64,000 nucleotides of DNA from an uncultured Enterorhabdus sp. (GCA_947649205.1 CANSQM010000010.1:1-64000); one strand, 5' to 3'. Counted from the first letter of the stretch, positions 17,695 to 26,652 are shown. Translations and numbers: made by a program. Notes: generated by a model not told the origin, from the letters alone.

Positions 17695-18411
17695 ATGACC
17701 AATTTAGATGGTAATGTAAGGCTGACTCATCCAAATCTTTCACGGCGTTCCTTCATCGCGACATCTGCCCTTGTGGTCTCAGGACTGCTTGTGAACCCCT
17801 CTTCAGCATTGGCCGATGCGAGTGCGGGTGAAGACTATTCCGAACTCTTCAAGTACATGACAGAGGCGGGAATTTTCGACTTCTCTGGTCTTTCTGAAGA
17901 GGAAATCAACCGAATGCTCCTTCTTCAGGCACAGTACGAATCGTCGCAGTTGCTTTTGACGCTCGATGTTGACGGGAGTGCGCAACAGAGCATTGCTAGG
18001 GCTCGACCCGGCTACAGCAATGTCTACTCAAGTCCTGTGAAGAAGAGCTCTGGATTTCGTGATGTTGGAAACCAGCCACGGGATGGATTTAGCTACAACA
18101 CTTCAGGCTCTTCGGTGACAGTTTTGACAAGCGGTGGCCCGAGTATCAGCTTGGCATTTGGATTCCCCGCACCTTGGGGGACGATCACCATCGGGGTTTC
18201 GTTTGCCACCTACAGAAGTGGGGCGGTCGGTGGATACAACGTGGGTATTCCGGGCGACGGCAAAAGGTATAAGGTGCAGGCGAATATTGTATATGAATCA
18301 ACACCTTATACCGTTTACTATACGGACTCCGCTGGGAAGAAAAGCGTATATAAAAGAACGCACACAACTCCAAGTATAGTCGGACGAGATTTTCGTGCGT
18401 ATCGCATCTAA
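17695..18411 (+). CDS. Tat-secreted protein of unknown function (AT-rich island)
   Basis: 238 aa, not recognised. N-terminus carries a twin-arginine signal (SRRSFIATSALVVSG, cleavage probably after SSALA). The mature part has an acidic helical stretch (about 45-95, with SGLSEEEINRMLLLQAQYE), then a Gly/Ser/Thr/Tyr-rich, beta-looking half with VTVLTSGGPSISLAFGF and a basic C-terminus ending in VGRDFRAYRI. No cysteine in the mature protein, no lipobox and no membrane anchor, so it is released or wall-associated. AGGAGG lies 6 nt before the ATG. Placed after a two-component system with the same AT-rich composition, it is probably the regulated output of that cassette; an antimicrobial or adhesin-like role is possible but unproven. 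Confidence 0.7.
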   Translation: MTNLDGNVRLTHPNLSRRSFIATSALVVSGLLVNPSSALADASAGEDYSELFKYMTEAGIFDFSGLSEEEINRMLLLQAQYESSQLLLTLDVDGSAQQSIARARPGYSNVYSSPVKKSSGFRDVGNQPRDGFSYNTSGSSVTVLTSGGPSISLAFGFPAPWGTITIGVSFATYRSGAVGGYNVGIPGDGKRYKVQANIVYESTPYTVYYTDSAGKKSVYKRTHTTPSIVGRDFRAYRI

Positions 18412-18482
18412 TGTCGGTTCGACTGCCTAGGGGCCTGCTGAACAGAATAAATGGCAAAATACGACGTTCCGTCGGATGATCG

Positions 18483-18520
18483 GACGGCCTTCCTACCGTA
18501 AGATAGGGAGGCCGTCTCTA
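18483..18520 (+). terminator. Hairpin at the right edge of the AT-rich island
   Basis: GACGGCCTTCCTA pairs with TAGGGAGGCCGTC (one mismatch) over 13 bp around an 8-nt loop, followed by a weak TCTAT. It closes the island before the GC-rich cyclophilin gene. Confidence 0.55.
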
Positions 18521-18583
18521 TGGAGGCGGCCTGCTGTTGTGTGACCTGCGGGCCTTGCGCCCGCCTGAGGGAAGGGGAATGGA

Positions 18584-19279
18584 ATGGGACGCATCGAGCT
18601 GTCCATCTACACGCCTCATTACGTGCCGACCGGCACCGAAATTGCCGTTATCGAGACTGCCAAGGGCACCGTGCGCGCGGAGCTGTTCGGGTGCGAGGTG
18701 CCCGTTACCGTGGGGAACTTCATCGAGCTGGCCGCCAAGGGCTTCTACGACAACCTGAAGTTCCACGCGAAGAAGCCCGGTTCCGTGGTGCTCGGCGGTT
18801 GCCCCACCACCCGTTCCATGGGTCCGGCCCAGGTGCTGGCCGCCGCCCAAGGGGTCATCCGCGGCATGCACCCCGGCACCGGGGACGCCCGCTACACCAT
18901 CATCGACGAGTGGGAGGGCAACCCGAGAAACGTGCACCGGTTCGGGAGCCTGTGCATGGCCCACAAGTCGGCGCCGAACTCCGGCAGCTGCCAGTTCTAC
19001 TTCTCGTTGGGCGAGCAGCCCGAGTTCGACGACCAGTACACTGTGTTCGGCCAGGTAGTGGAAGGGCTCGAGGTGATCGAGAGCTTGGCCATCGGCGATG
19101 CCATCAAGTCCGTTGCCATCGAGGGGGCCAACGAGGAGGCCCTGGCCGCGGCCATCGCCCAGGATACGCCGCGACCGCCCACGCCCCAGGAGGCCCTGGC
19201 CGCCATCGAGGCTGAGCGCGCCGAACGGGCTGCCGCCAAGGCCGCCGCTGCTGCCGAGGTTGCGGAAGCTGCGGAATAG
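18584..19279 (+). CDS. Cyclophilin-type peptidyl-prolyl cis-trans isomerase
   Basis: 231 aa, no signal peptide, so cytoplasmic. Catalyses proline isomerisation in folding. The cyclophilin domain (about 20-180) shows TAKGTVRAELFG, VGNFIELAAKGFYDNLKFH, SGSCQFYFSLGEQPEFDDQYTVFG and a partly changed core. The usual RVIPGFVIQGGDP segment is replaced by AKKPGSVVLGGCP, so the catalytic Arg position is altered and activity may differ. A C-terminal Ala/Glu/Pro-rich helix (about 185-231) extends beyond the domain. ATG preceded by GAAGGGGAATGGA. Convergent with the LuxR gene. Confidence 0.87.
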   Translation: MGRIELSIYTPHYVPTGTEIAVIETAKGTVRAELFGCEVPVTVGNFIELAAKGFYDNLKFHAKKPGSVVLGGCPTTRSMGPAQVLAAAQGVIRGMHPGTGDARYTIIDEWEGNPRNVHRFGSLCMAHKSAPNSGSCQFYFSLGEQPEFDDQYTVFGQVVEGLEVIESLAIGDAIKSVAIEGANEEALAAAIAQDTPRPPTPQEALAAIEAERAERAAAKAAAAAEVAEAAE

Positions 19280-19407
19280 GCCGCCCGTCGCGGACATAAC
19301 GGGACGCCCCGTAGGGCAAGGGCCGTGCCCTTGCCGTTCAACCGGCCGGAACATTCCGGATCGCGCGAGCGGCGAGGGCGCGGCCCTTGGGTTTGTTGGG
19401 ATGTTCC

Positions 19408-21093
19408 CTACCCCTCGTGGCTTTCCACGAGGTCGATGAGCTCTTGCTGCTTGTGCACGTCGAGCTTGCGGTAGATGTTCTCGATGTGGGTGCGGGCCGT
19501 GCCCTGGGCGATGTGCAGGTCGCGGGCGATGATGGCCAGGGTGCGCCCGTAGGCCAAAAGCACGATGACCTCGCTCTCGCGCGGGGTGAGCCCGAAGTCG
19601 CGGGCCACGGCGGCGCAGTGCTGTTCGATGCGGCCCGGAGCCGTTGTACCCTCTTCCGCCGTCGGTGCGGCCTCGCCGGCCGCCGCATCGGCCTGGGCAG
19701 CTTCCTCGGCCTTTTCCCCATGGCCCTCGCGGCGCGACAGTTGGGCCACGGTGCCCTCGGGCAGCACGAGGAATGCCACGATTACCAGGCAGAGGATGGC
19801 GGCCATGGCCACCACATTGGCCTGGAGGTTCCCGCCCACAAGCAGGCTGTTCACCACGTGGCTCGCCGCATTGCCGAGGGCCATGCCGCAGAACATGAAG
19901 GCCACGCCCAGACCGAAGATGTACAGGGCGTTCTCGTTGCGCCGCCGAGCGGCGTCCACGAACAGCACCCAGGTGAGGATGTCGAAGAACTCGTAGCCCA
20001 CGTTGATGATGAGCAGCGATATGGCCGCGTGGGTGTCGAACAGCAGGGCGATGGCCACGTAGCCCGCCACCATGATGGGCAGCGAGAGCCGGTAGATGAG
20101 CGTGGGGTTGAAGCGCTCCCGCACCTTCGCCACGATGGCGAAGAAGGCCACTCCCACCACCACGAGGGCGAAGATGGGGCTGCCGCCGAGGAAGGAGAGG
20201 GGGTCGTCGCCCTGGTTCATGGTGTCGAACATGCGGCAGAGCAGCGAGAAGGCCATGATGGAGAACATGAGCTTGCCCACGCCGAGGGGCATGCGGCTGC
20301 CCGCCCGCAACCCCAGGGATCTTCCGACGGCCGGGGCCGCGGGCGCCGGGGCGGCTGCCGGGGCCGGGCCGGCGGCCTCGTTGTTCTTCGAGGGCCGCCC
20401 CATGAGCTCGTGCCAGGGGTGCCCCGTGCGCCCGGCATGGAAGGCCAGCAGGGCGAAGGAGAGCAGGGGCACCACGATAAACCCCATGAAGCTCGTCTGG
20501 CTGGCGGACAGGGCCGCCATGATGGCCGTGACGATGGCCGCCACCGGCGAGGCGAAGGCGGCGAACTGCACCGAGTGGTGGGAGAAGCGGTCGCCCCAGA
20601 GCACCTGGAGGGGCCCCGCGCCGATGCCGCCGGCCACAAAGCCGCACACCATGAGGGCCTCGCTGTTGGTGCGCACGGCCAGGGGGATGAGCACGCCGCT
20701 GGCCAGAAGGGCCGCGGGCGTGATCTTGAAGAGCAGCCCGCGCACGGCCGCGATGGCCGCGCCGCCCCGGCGGCACACGAGGGCCACGGCCGCAGAGCAC
20801 AGGGCTCCGGCGGCCAGATACACCCAGTGGGTGGGAGAGGCGGCCGGAAAGGCAAGGGGCGCTCCCAGACAGAAGACGATCCAGGCGCGGCACAGACCGA
20901 AGCCCAGCACGATGATGAGGAAGTCCAGAATGGCCGAATCGCCCACAGCGCCCAGACTGCCGCGCCCCGTCCGCTCCTCGGGCTCTGGCATTGCCGATGC
21001 GGGAGACGCGCCGGCGTTTGCGGCCCCTGCGGTCTTGTCGGTTGCGGCTGCTGCGGTCTCGGTATGCTCACGCGCGTGCGTATATGCTGACAC
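19408..21093 (-). CDS. Membrane-embedded LuxR-family transcriptional regulator
   Basis: 561 aa from a GTG start with GGAGGGGAG upstream. The first 430 residues contain about 12 hydrophobic segments in MFS-like spacing; the C-terminus is a LuxR-type helix-turn-helix (LTPRESEVIVLLAYGRTLA, then TARTHIENIYRKLDVHKQ). Such multi-spanning LuxR proteins are numerous in Eggerthellaceae and usually lie beside the reductase operon they control. Here it is divergent from the Tat flavoprotein/cytochrome pair at 21436-23877, so it very likely senses the substrate or redox state for that pair. Between domains is an acidic/Ala linker. Confidence 0.88.
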   Translation of the reverse strand: MSAYTHAREHTETAAAATDKTAGAANAGASPASAMPEPEERTGRGSLGAVGDSAILDFLIIVLGFGLCRAWIVFCLGAPLAFPAASPTHWVYLAAGALCSAAVALVCRRGGAAIAAVRGLLFKITPAALLASGVLIPLAVRTNSEALMVCGFVAGGIGAGPLQVLWGDRFSHHSVQFAAFASPVAAIVTAIMAALSASQTSFMGFIVVPLLSFALLAFHAGRTGHPWHELMGRPSKNNEAAGPAPAAAPAPAAPAVGRSLGLRAGSRMPLGVGKLMFSIMAFSLLCRMFDTMNQGDDPLSFLGGSPIFALVVVGVAFFAIVAKVRERFNPTLIYRLSLPIMVAGYVAIALLFDTHAAISLLIINVGYEFFDILTWVLFVDAARRRNENALYIFGLGVAFMFCGMALGNAASHVVNSLLVGGNLQANVVAMAAILCLVIVAFLVLPEGTVAQLSRREGHGEKAEEAAQADAAAGEAAPTAEEGTTAPGRIEQHCAAVARDFGLTPRESEVIVLLAYGRTLAIIARDLHIAQGTARTHIENIYRKLDVHKQQELIDLVESHEG

Positions 21094-21435
21094 GGGCTCC
21101 CCTCCCAGGCTGTGTCGTCTGCGGCGGCGAATAGGTGCGGCCCATTCGCCCGTCTCTGTGCTTCCGATCATAGCCGAACAGGGGGGTTTACGCCTATCGG
21201 ATGCATAATCCTAGACGCTCTGAGCAGGGAAATCATCCCCGTCATCCGAAAAATTTTCCAAAAATCCGACGGATGCTCAGATGTGCGGCGCTCCCGTTAT
21301 CCGTAACCTGTTGCCTCGCAAACGCGGAGAAGCGCCGCAAGGGGAGGGGCCTGCCGACCACGGCGGGCAGCTTTCGGGAAGGTTCTCGGGAGTGCCCTTG
21401 GGCATCCGCATAACCAGAGGAGGAAGGATCTTTCC
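21094..21435. promoter_or_regulatory. Divergent promoter region of LuxR regulator and flavoprotein
   Basis: 342 bp, no gene. CATCCG (21243-21248) and CGGATG (21270-21275) form an inverted repeat around AAAATTTT- and ATCCG-containing AT-rich DNA; ATCCG also repeats directly at 20-bp spacing. This is the best operator candidate for the LuxR-type regulator. The flavoprotein start has AGAGGAGGAAGG upstream. Confidence 0.4.
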
Positions 21436-23106
21436 ATGAAGAAAGACGCGAATCTCGGCGTATCCCGCCGCTCGTTCCTGAAGGGCGCGGGCCTTGCCGC
21501 GGCCGCCATGGCGGGCACTGCGGCTCTGGCCGGCTGCTCCACCGAGGGCGGCGCCGACAGCCTCGCCAACACGGGCGACTGGATGCCGGCCAACTGGGAC
21601 TACGAGTGCGACCTGCTTGTCATCGGCTACGGCGGCGCCGGCATGTGGGCGTCCCTCATCGGCGCCGACGAGTGCGGCCAGCAGGTGCTCGTGCTGGAGA
21701 AGGCCCCCGAGCGCGGCGGCGGAAACAGCTCCATCAACAACGGCGAGTGGACCATCGTGGAGGAAGGCGACAAGCAGCGCTTCAAGGACTACATCCGCGC
21801 CTTCACCAAGGGCAAGACCCCCGATCCGATGATCGAGGCCTGGGTCGAGGAGTGCGCGCGCAACACCGAGTACGCCGACAAGTACGGCATGACCTACGAA
21901 GTGGTGGAGCAGGCGCTCGCCGGTGCCATCCCCGAGTACTTCTTCCTGGACGACAACGCCTACGAGGGCTCCTGCAAGCTGTCCTCCGTCGACGGCTTCG
22001 GCATGCTGTCCTTCCACGAGCTGGACGCCCAGCGCGAGGCCCTCGGCATCGAGGTGCTGTTCGACTGCCATGACGAGCGCCTCATCCAGAACCCCCAGAC
22101 CAAGGAGATCGTGGGCGCCTACACCATGATCGGCGACGAGGAGAAGACCGTGAAGGCGCGCAAGGGCGTCATCATGACCCTCGGCGGCTTCGAGTTCAAC
22201 GAGGAGCTGAAGAACGAGTACCTCAAGTGCTCTCCCTTCAAGTTCGAGGGCTGGCGTTTCAACACCGGCGACGGCATCAAGATGGTGGAGGACGTGGGAG
22301 CGAAGCTGTGGCACATGGATATGGCCATCTCCATGTACTCCATGTGGACCCGCGATCCCGAGTACGACTTCTCCATCCTGTACTTCATGCCCGGCTTCAG
22401 CTACTTCAACGTGAACCGCCTCGGCCGCCGCTTCGTGAACGAGAACAACATGGGCTCCCCGCACAACGGCTGGCACACCCTGCTCTCCTTCGACGACGGC
22501 ATCGCCGACTTCGATCGCATCCCGTCCTGGGGCATCTTCGACCAGACCTGCTTCGACGCCGGCAAGCTGTCCACGAGCCAGGGCGACTTCTTCGAGTGCG
22601 GCAACTTCGCGAGCGACCTGCCCGACTCCGTGCGCGACTGGGACGGCTGGAGCCAGGACAACAAGGCCGAGCTGGAGCGCGGCTGGATCCTGACCGGTGC
22701 CACCATCGAGGAGCTCGGCCAGAAGATCAAGGAGTTCGACCCGCTCATGGACATCGACGCCCTGAAGGCCACCTTCGAGGAGTACCAGGGCTTCGCCGCC
22801 GCCGGTAAGGACGCCCGTTTCGACCGCGCCGCCGAGACCCTCGTGACCCTGGACAACGGCCCCTACTATGCCGTGTCCATCTACCCCGGCTCCTGCTCCA
22901 CCCTGGGCGGCCCCATGAAGAACGAGAACGCCCAGGTGCTCGATCCGGCCCAGAACCCCATCCCGCGCCTGTACGCGGCCGGCTGCTTCGGCAACTTCCA
23001 GAGCCACACCTACGGCATCACCGGCGGCAACAACGCCGAGAACCAGGTGTGGGGCCGCATCGCCGCCCGCCACGCCTCCGGCCTGGAGAACTGGGACGCC
23101 GAGTAA
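21436..23106 (+). CDS. Tat-exported FAD-binding fumarate reductase-like flavoprotein
   Basis: 556 aa. Tat signal (SRRSFLKGAG) with a lipobox-like LAGC at its end, so probably a lipid-anchored extracytoplasmic flavoprotein. FAD-binding Rossmann motif DLLVIGYGGAGMWAS and the flavocytochrome c / 3-ketosteroid dehydrogenase-type core with the C-terminal GGCFGNFQSHTYGITGGNNAENQVWGR FAD contact split over the end. These proteins reduce a C=C bond of an exported organic acceptor (fumarate, urocanate, cinnamates and others); the substrate cannot be read from sequence. The next gene is a six-haem cytochrome that would pass electrons to it, and the divergent LuxR gene likely regulates it. Confidence 0.88.
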   Translation: MKKDANLGVSRRSFLKGAGLAAAAMAGTAALAGCSTEGGADSLANTGDWMPANWDYECDLLVIGYGGAGMWASLIGADECGQQVLVLEKAPERGGGNSSINNGEWTIVEEGDKQRFKDYIRAFTKGKTPDPMIEAWVEECARNTEYADKYGMTYEVVEQALAGAIPEYFFLDDNAYEGSCKLSSVDGFGMLSFHELDAQREALGIEVLFDCHDERLIQNPQTKEIVGAYTMIGDEEKTVKARKGVIMTLGGFEFNEELKNEYLKCSPFKFEGWRFNTGDGIKMVEDVGAKLWHMDMAISMYSMWTRDPEYDFSILYFMPGFSYFNVNRLGRRFVNENNMGSPHNGWHTLLSFDDGIADFDRIPSWGIFDQTCFDAGKLSTSQGDFFECGNFASDLPDSVRDWDGWSQDNKAELERGWILTGATIEELGQKIKEFDPLMDIDALKATFEEYQGFAAAGKDARFDRAAETLVTLDNGPYYAVSIYPGSCSTLGGPMKNENAQVLDPAQNPIPRLYAAGCFGNFQSHTYGITGGNNAENQVWGRIAARHASGLENWDAE

Positions 23107-23211
23107 TACCTGTTCGACCTGGGTGGCCGCCTTCGCGTGGAAAGACGCGGGGCGGTCGCCCTTTGAGCGCCGCGGTTTTCTGGCCGCGGGGCGAGATGAG
23201 AGGAGAAACCC

Positions 23212-23877
23212 ATGGAAAGTGAAGTGAAGCGGCCCCGCCGTCTCGCCCTTGCGGCCACCCTCGGCGCGGTGCTCGCCGTGGCGGCCCTCACCGGCTCGCT
23301 CATGGGCTGCGCCCCGAGCCAGCCCGCCCCGGCCGCCGATGGGGCGGCCACCGAGCAGGAGGCCGCCGGCGATGAGGCCATGGCCGGCCAGCCGGTGAAT
23401 TGGACCATGGAGTCCGATTGCGGCACCTGCCACACCTCCGAGGCCGAATCGGCCACCGACACGGCCTGCCCCCAGGGTGTGGCCCACGAGGCCGCCGGCG
23501 TCACCTGCGTGACGTGCCACACCGACGAGGCCGTGCTCTCCGAGGAGCACGCCGAGGTGACCTTCGACGACAAGCCGGCCACCAAGGCCACGGTCATCAC
23601 CGTGGACGAGGCCACCTGCATCGCCTGCCACGGCGAGCTGTCCGAGCTGGCCACCAAGACGGCCGACTCCGCGGCGCTCACCGACGACAAGGGCACCACG
23701 GTGAATCCCCACGAGCGCCCGGCGGGCGCCAAGCACGAGGAGAACCCGGCCACGTGCACCGACTGTCACAACAATCACTCGAAGGACCTGCCCAAGGACG
23801 CCATGAAGTACTGCGCCCAGTGCCACCACCGCGGCACCTTCGAGTGCGGCACGTGCCACGAGCTGCGCGAGCGCTAG
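23212..23877 (+). CDS. Six-haem c-type cytochrome lipoprotein
   Basis: 221 aa. Signal peptide with lipobox LMGC (about residue 33), an Ala/Glu spacer, then six CxxCH haem sites: CGTCH, CVTCH, CIACH, CTDCH, CAQCH and CGTCH, with extra His residues (HNNH, HHRG) as possible distal ligands. The layout resembles the small tetrahaem/multihaem electron-donor domain of flavocytochrome c fumarate reductases, here on a separate polypeptide. It follows the flavoprotein by 105 bp and probably carries electrons from the membrane to it. Maturation would need the ccm genes at 35837-41407. A strong terminator follows. Confidence 0.88.
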   Translation: MESEVKRPRRLALAATLGAVLAVAALTGSLMGCAPSQPAPAADGAATEQEAAGDEAMAGQPVNWTMESDCGTCHTSEAESATDTACPQGVAHEAAGVTCVTCHTDEAVLSEEHAEVTFDDKPATKATVITVDEATCIACHGELSELATKTADSAALTDDKGTTVNPHERPAGAKHEENPATCTDCHNNHSKDLPKDAMKYCAQCHHRGTFECGTCHELRER

Positions 23878-23952
23878 GCCGCCCGCAGCCCGCTGACGAA
23901 CCTATCCCGCGCCGGGGCGGCACCCTCCCGTTCGCCCCGGCACCTCTCCCAA

Positions 23953-23990
23953 GCCCGACCGCCCCCCAGCCCGCGGTCGGGCCTTTTTTG
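23953..23990 (+). terminator. Intrinsic terminator after the cytochrome gene
   Basis: GCCCGACCG pairs with CGGTCGGGC (23974-23982), followed by CTTTTTTG. Confidence 0.88.
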
Positions 23991-24048
23991 TTGAGTGGGG
24001 GGCGTGGTGTGGCACCGATAGGGCGCTCCGCCGTTTCGCCGTTTGCCG

Positions 24049-25038
24049 CTACCGCGCCAGCACAGCGGGCAGGACCGCGGGGTTCACGCAGGCCTCGGGG
24101 GCACGGCCGAGCACCACGTCGATGGCGTTCTGCGTGCAGCGCTGCCGCAGCTCCACGGCCGATTCCTCCGACCAGTAGGCCGCGTGGGCGGTGAGCACCG
24201 TGTGCGGGGCCCGGCATATGGGCGCGTCGGGACTGACGGGCTCGGTCTCGAACACATCCAGCCCTGCGCCCCACAGTCGCCCCGACTCGAGGGCCGTCGC
24301 CACGGCGTCGGTGTCGATGACGGCGCCGCGGGAGGTGTTCACCACGATGGCGCCCGGGCCCAGCAGGGCGATGTTGTCGGCGTTCAGCAGGTGGCGGGTC
24401 TCGGGGGTGAGCGCCGTGTGGAAACTGACCACATCGGCGGCGCGCAGGGCCTCGTCGAAGGCGAGGTAGGGAAAGCCCTCGGCCGTGACGGTGCCCGGTC
24501 GGCCGTGGCGGTCCCATACGACGACGGAGAAGCCGAGGGCGGCCGCCTTGACGGCCGTGGCCCGGCCGATGTTACCGTAGCCCACCACGGCGAAGGTGCG
24601 GCCCCGCACCTGGCCCAAGGGCCGGCGGCGCGCGAAGTCCCACACACCGGCGCGCATGTCGGCGTCGATCTCGTTGATGCGCCGCAGGCATGCCAGCGTA
24701 AGCGCGATGGCATGGTCGCTTACTACCTCGGTGCCGTAGGCCGGCACGTTGCACACGGCGATGCCGCTGGCCGTGGCCGCCGCCACGTCGATGTTGTCCA
24801 CCCCGGTGCCGGTTTTGCTGATGACCCGCGCAGCGGGCAGGGCGGCGATCACCTCGGCCGTGAAGCGGCCGTAGGAGGTGATGATTCCGTCGGCGCCGGC
24901 GGCATGGGCGATGATCTCGTCGGCGGTGCAGTGGCGACCGTGGCTGAAGCTCGTGAACCGAATGCCCGCTGCCTCCACCATGGTGCGCTCGAAATTGCAG
25001 TCGTCGAAATCGAAGTCCACCATCGCAATGGTTGCCAT
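24049..25038 (-). CDS. D-2-hydroxyacid dehydrogenase (SerA/PGDH-like)
   Basis: 329 aa NAD(P)-dependent dehydrogenase. NAD-binding VVGYGNIGRATAVKAAALGF, the VNTSRGAVIDTDAV segment with its substrate Arg nearby, and the catalytic His in LTAHAAYWSEES are all present. Lacks the C-terminal ACT domain of true phosphoglycerate dehydrogenase, so it acts on a small 2-oxoacid / hydroxyacid not identified here. Start is an ATG with GGAAGGGAGG upstream, 39 codons inside the longest frame. Divergent from the SDR gene. Confidence 0.88.
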   Translation of the reverse strand: MATIAMVDFDFDDCNFERTMVEAAGIRFTSFSHGRHCTADEIIAHAAGADGIITSYGRFTAEVIAALPAARVISKTGTGVDNIDVAAATASGIAVCNVPAYGTEVVSDHAIALTLACLRRINEIDADMRAGVWDFARRRPLGQVRGRTFAVVGYGNIGRATAVKAAALGFSVVVWDRHGRPGTVTAEGFPYLAFDEALRAADVVSFHTALTPETRHLLNADNIALLGPGAIVVNTSRGAVIDTDAVATALESGRLWGAGLDVFETEPVSPDAPICRAPHTVLTAHAAYWSEESAVELRQRCTQNAIDVVLGRAPEACVNPAVLPAVLAR

Positions 25039-25232
25039 GGGCCCTCCCTTCCGCAGGTTCGCTGTTCCGTTGAGAACGCCATTGTAGCCTCCGTGGGCCG
25101 TCCTGCTGGCGCACCGGGCGCGGCAACCCTTATACTGACAAGCCCTGTCGCCCAACGGCTCGGCGGTCTTCCCGTCCGAACATGCGGGGCAGGGTGCACC
25201 TATCGGTAGATCGAACAGATGGGAGTTCCATA

Positions 25233-25985
25233 ATGAAGAAACTTGAGGGGCGCGTCGCCATTGTGACGGGAGCCAGTTCGGGCGTGGGCCGCGGCCTGGC
25301 CAAGGTGCTCGCCGAGAACGGCGCGAAGATCTGCGCCTGCGCTCGCCGCGTCGAGAAGCTCGAGGAGCTGAAGGCGGAAGTGGAGGCCTTCGGTGGAGAA
25401 GTGCTGCCCGTGGCCTGCGACGTGACCGACGTCGACCAGATCAACAACGTGGTGGCCCAGTGCGTCGAGCGCTTCGGCGGCATCGACATCCTCATCAACT
25501 GCGCCCAGGGCGCCATGCAGTACCGCGAGATCAACGATGTGGACGAGACCTATGCCCTAGAGGCCTTCGAGAGCGGCCCGCTCGCTTCCATGATGTTCAT
25601 GAAGGCCTGCTTCCCTTATCTGAAGGAGAGCGGCCACGGTCGCATCATCAACACCGCCTCGGCGGCCGGCTACGACGGCAACGCCGGCTTCGGTGCCTAC
25701 GGCATGGCCAAGGAGGCCATCCGCGCCATCACCCGCACGGCGGCCAACGAGTGGGGCAAGTACGGCATCACGGTGAACGTGTTTCTGCCCATCATCGCCA
25801 CCGACTTCTTCCGCGAGACCCAGGCGGAGGCTCTGAAGAGCCTGGAGTCGAAGACGCCGCTCGGCTTCATCGGCACCACCGAGAAGGACTGCGCCCCGCT
25901 CATCGTGCTGCTCGTCAGCGACGAGGGCGGCTACTTCACCGGCCAGTCCTACATGGTGGACGGCGGTATTCACAAGCACTCGTAG
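25233..25985 (+). CDS. Short-chain dehydrogenase/reductase (SDR)
   Basis: 250 aa classical SDR. TGASSGVGRG nucleotide-binding loop, ACDVTD, a changed NNAG motif (INCAQG), Ser in NTASAAG and the YGMAK catalytic Tyr/Lys pair; ends with the typical YFTGQSYMVDGG. Reversible oxidation of an alcohol with NAD(P). In this bacterial family SDRs include hydroxysteroid dehydrogenases, but nothing in the sequence fixes the substrate. ATG with GGGAG upstream. Divergent from the hydroxyacid dehydrogenase, which might share a substrate pathway. Confidence 0.88.
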   Translation: MKKLEGRVAIVTGASSGVGRGLAKVLAENGAKICACARRVEKLEELKAEVEAFGGEVLPVACDVTDVDQINNVVAQCVERFGGIDILINCAQGAMQYREINDVDETYALEAFESGPLASMMFMKACFPYLKESGHGRIINTASAAGYDGNAGFGAYGMAKEAIRAITRTAANEWGKYGITVNVFLPIIATDFFRETQAEALKSLESKTPLGFIGTTEKDCAPLIVLLVSDEGGYFTGQSYMVDGGIHKHS

Positions 25986-26186
25986 AACGCGGGCGAAGGG
26001 GCGGCGCGGCAACGCGGTAGCGCTCGCAAGCCGCCACAATCGCAGAACCCCTCCAGGGCGCCCGGCCACAAGGTTGGGCACCTTTTTCATGGGAAAGGGG
26101 GCGGCGCAGGGCGGGAAGAACTCTTGGAGCCGTCTTCAAAAACAGGGCCCGTTAGGGGTTGCGGATATTCCCGCGACCGAAAAAAG

Positions 26187-26214
26187 TTGCGGGGCTTGAC
26201 AAACGTGGTATGAT
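26187..26214 (+). promoter_or_regulatory. Promoter of veg
   Basis: TTGCGG (26187-26192), 16-nt spacer, TATGAT (26209-26214) with a TGG extension directly before it. The start codon is about 45 nt on. A TTGACA at 26196 is too close to serve with this -10. The rest of the 274-bp gap from 25986 shows nothing I can name. Confidence 0.6.
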
Positions 26215-26259
26215 ATGGGGCTGTACTTGTACCGTCAGCACACGTGAGGAAGTTAGTCA

Positions 26260-26586
26260 ATGGATTTGGCCAAGCAGGCAAAGATCGTCGATGGCATTCA
26301 TGATACCTTGAATGATTTCGTCGGTCAACGACTGAAGGTGCGCGCCAACATGGGTCGCTCGAAGATCGTCGAGAGCGAGGGCGTGCTCACCCAGGTTCAC
26401 CCGCAGCTGTTCATCATGGAGGTCGATCGCAAGCGCGGCCGCACCGCCCGTCAGTCCTACCAGTACGTGGACGTGCTCACCGGCATGGTGGAGCTGTCCC
26501 AGAACGGCGAGCCCCTGTTCGCCCCCTTCGTGGACGAGTCCATGGAGCTGATCGATTACGTTATGGAGGAGCGTGTCGTCTCCTAA
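26260..26586 (+). CDS. veg: Veg family protein
   Basis: 108 aa. Matches the Veg (DUF1021) pattern: a short N-terminal helix, GQRLKVRANMGRSK, a VHPQLFIMEVDRK beta segment and QSYQYVDVLTGMVEL. In Bacillus subtilis Veg affects biofilm formation through SinR; the general function is unclear. Here it carries a C-terminal extension (about 75-108) that is acidic. Single gene with its own promoter, followed by the tRNA-Ala gene. Confidence 0.88.
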   Translation: MDLAKQAKIVDGIHDTLNDFVGQRLKVRANMGRSKIVESEGVLTQVHPQLFIMEVDRKRGRTARQSYQYVDVLTGMVELSQNGEPLFAPFVDESMELIDYVMEERVVS

Positions 26587-26593
26587 AGGAGAG

Positions 26594-26599
26594 TTGACA
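26594..26599 (+). promoter_or_regulatory. -35 element of tRNA-Ala
   Basis: A consensus TTGACA lies 53 nt before the tRNA; the matching -10 is poor (CAAACT/AAACTA region at 26617-26624). Confidence 0.4.
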
Positions 26600-26652
26600 A
26601 TCGCTTCCAAATGGGGCAAACTACTGCCTTGCGCGAAAGCGCTTAACTTCGT

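Noticed and set aside
15540-18520. Prophage or integrative element
   Set aside because: No integrase, transposase, phage genes, direct repeats or tRNA junction; only the base composition suggests transfer.
26196-26201. TTGACA as -35 of veg
   Set aside because: Only 7 nt from the good -10 (TATGAT); TTGCGG at 16-nt spacing fits better.
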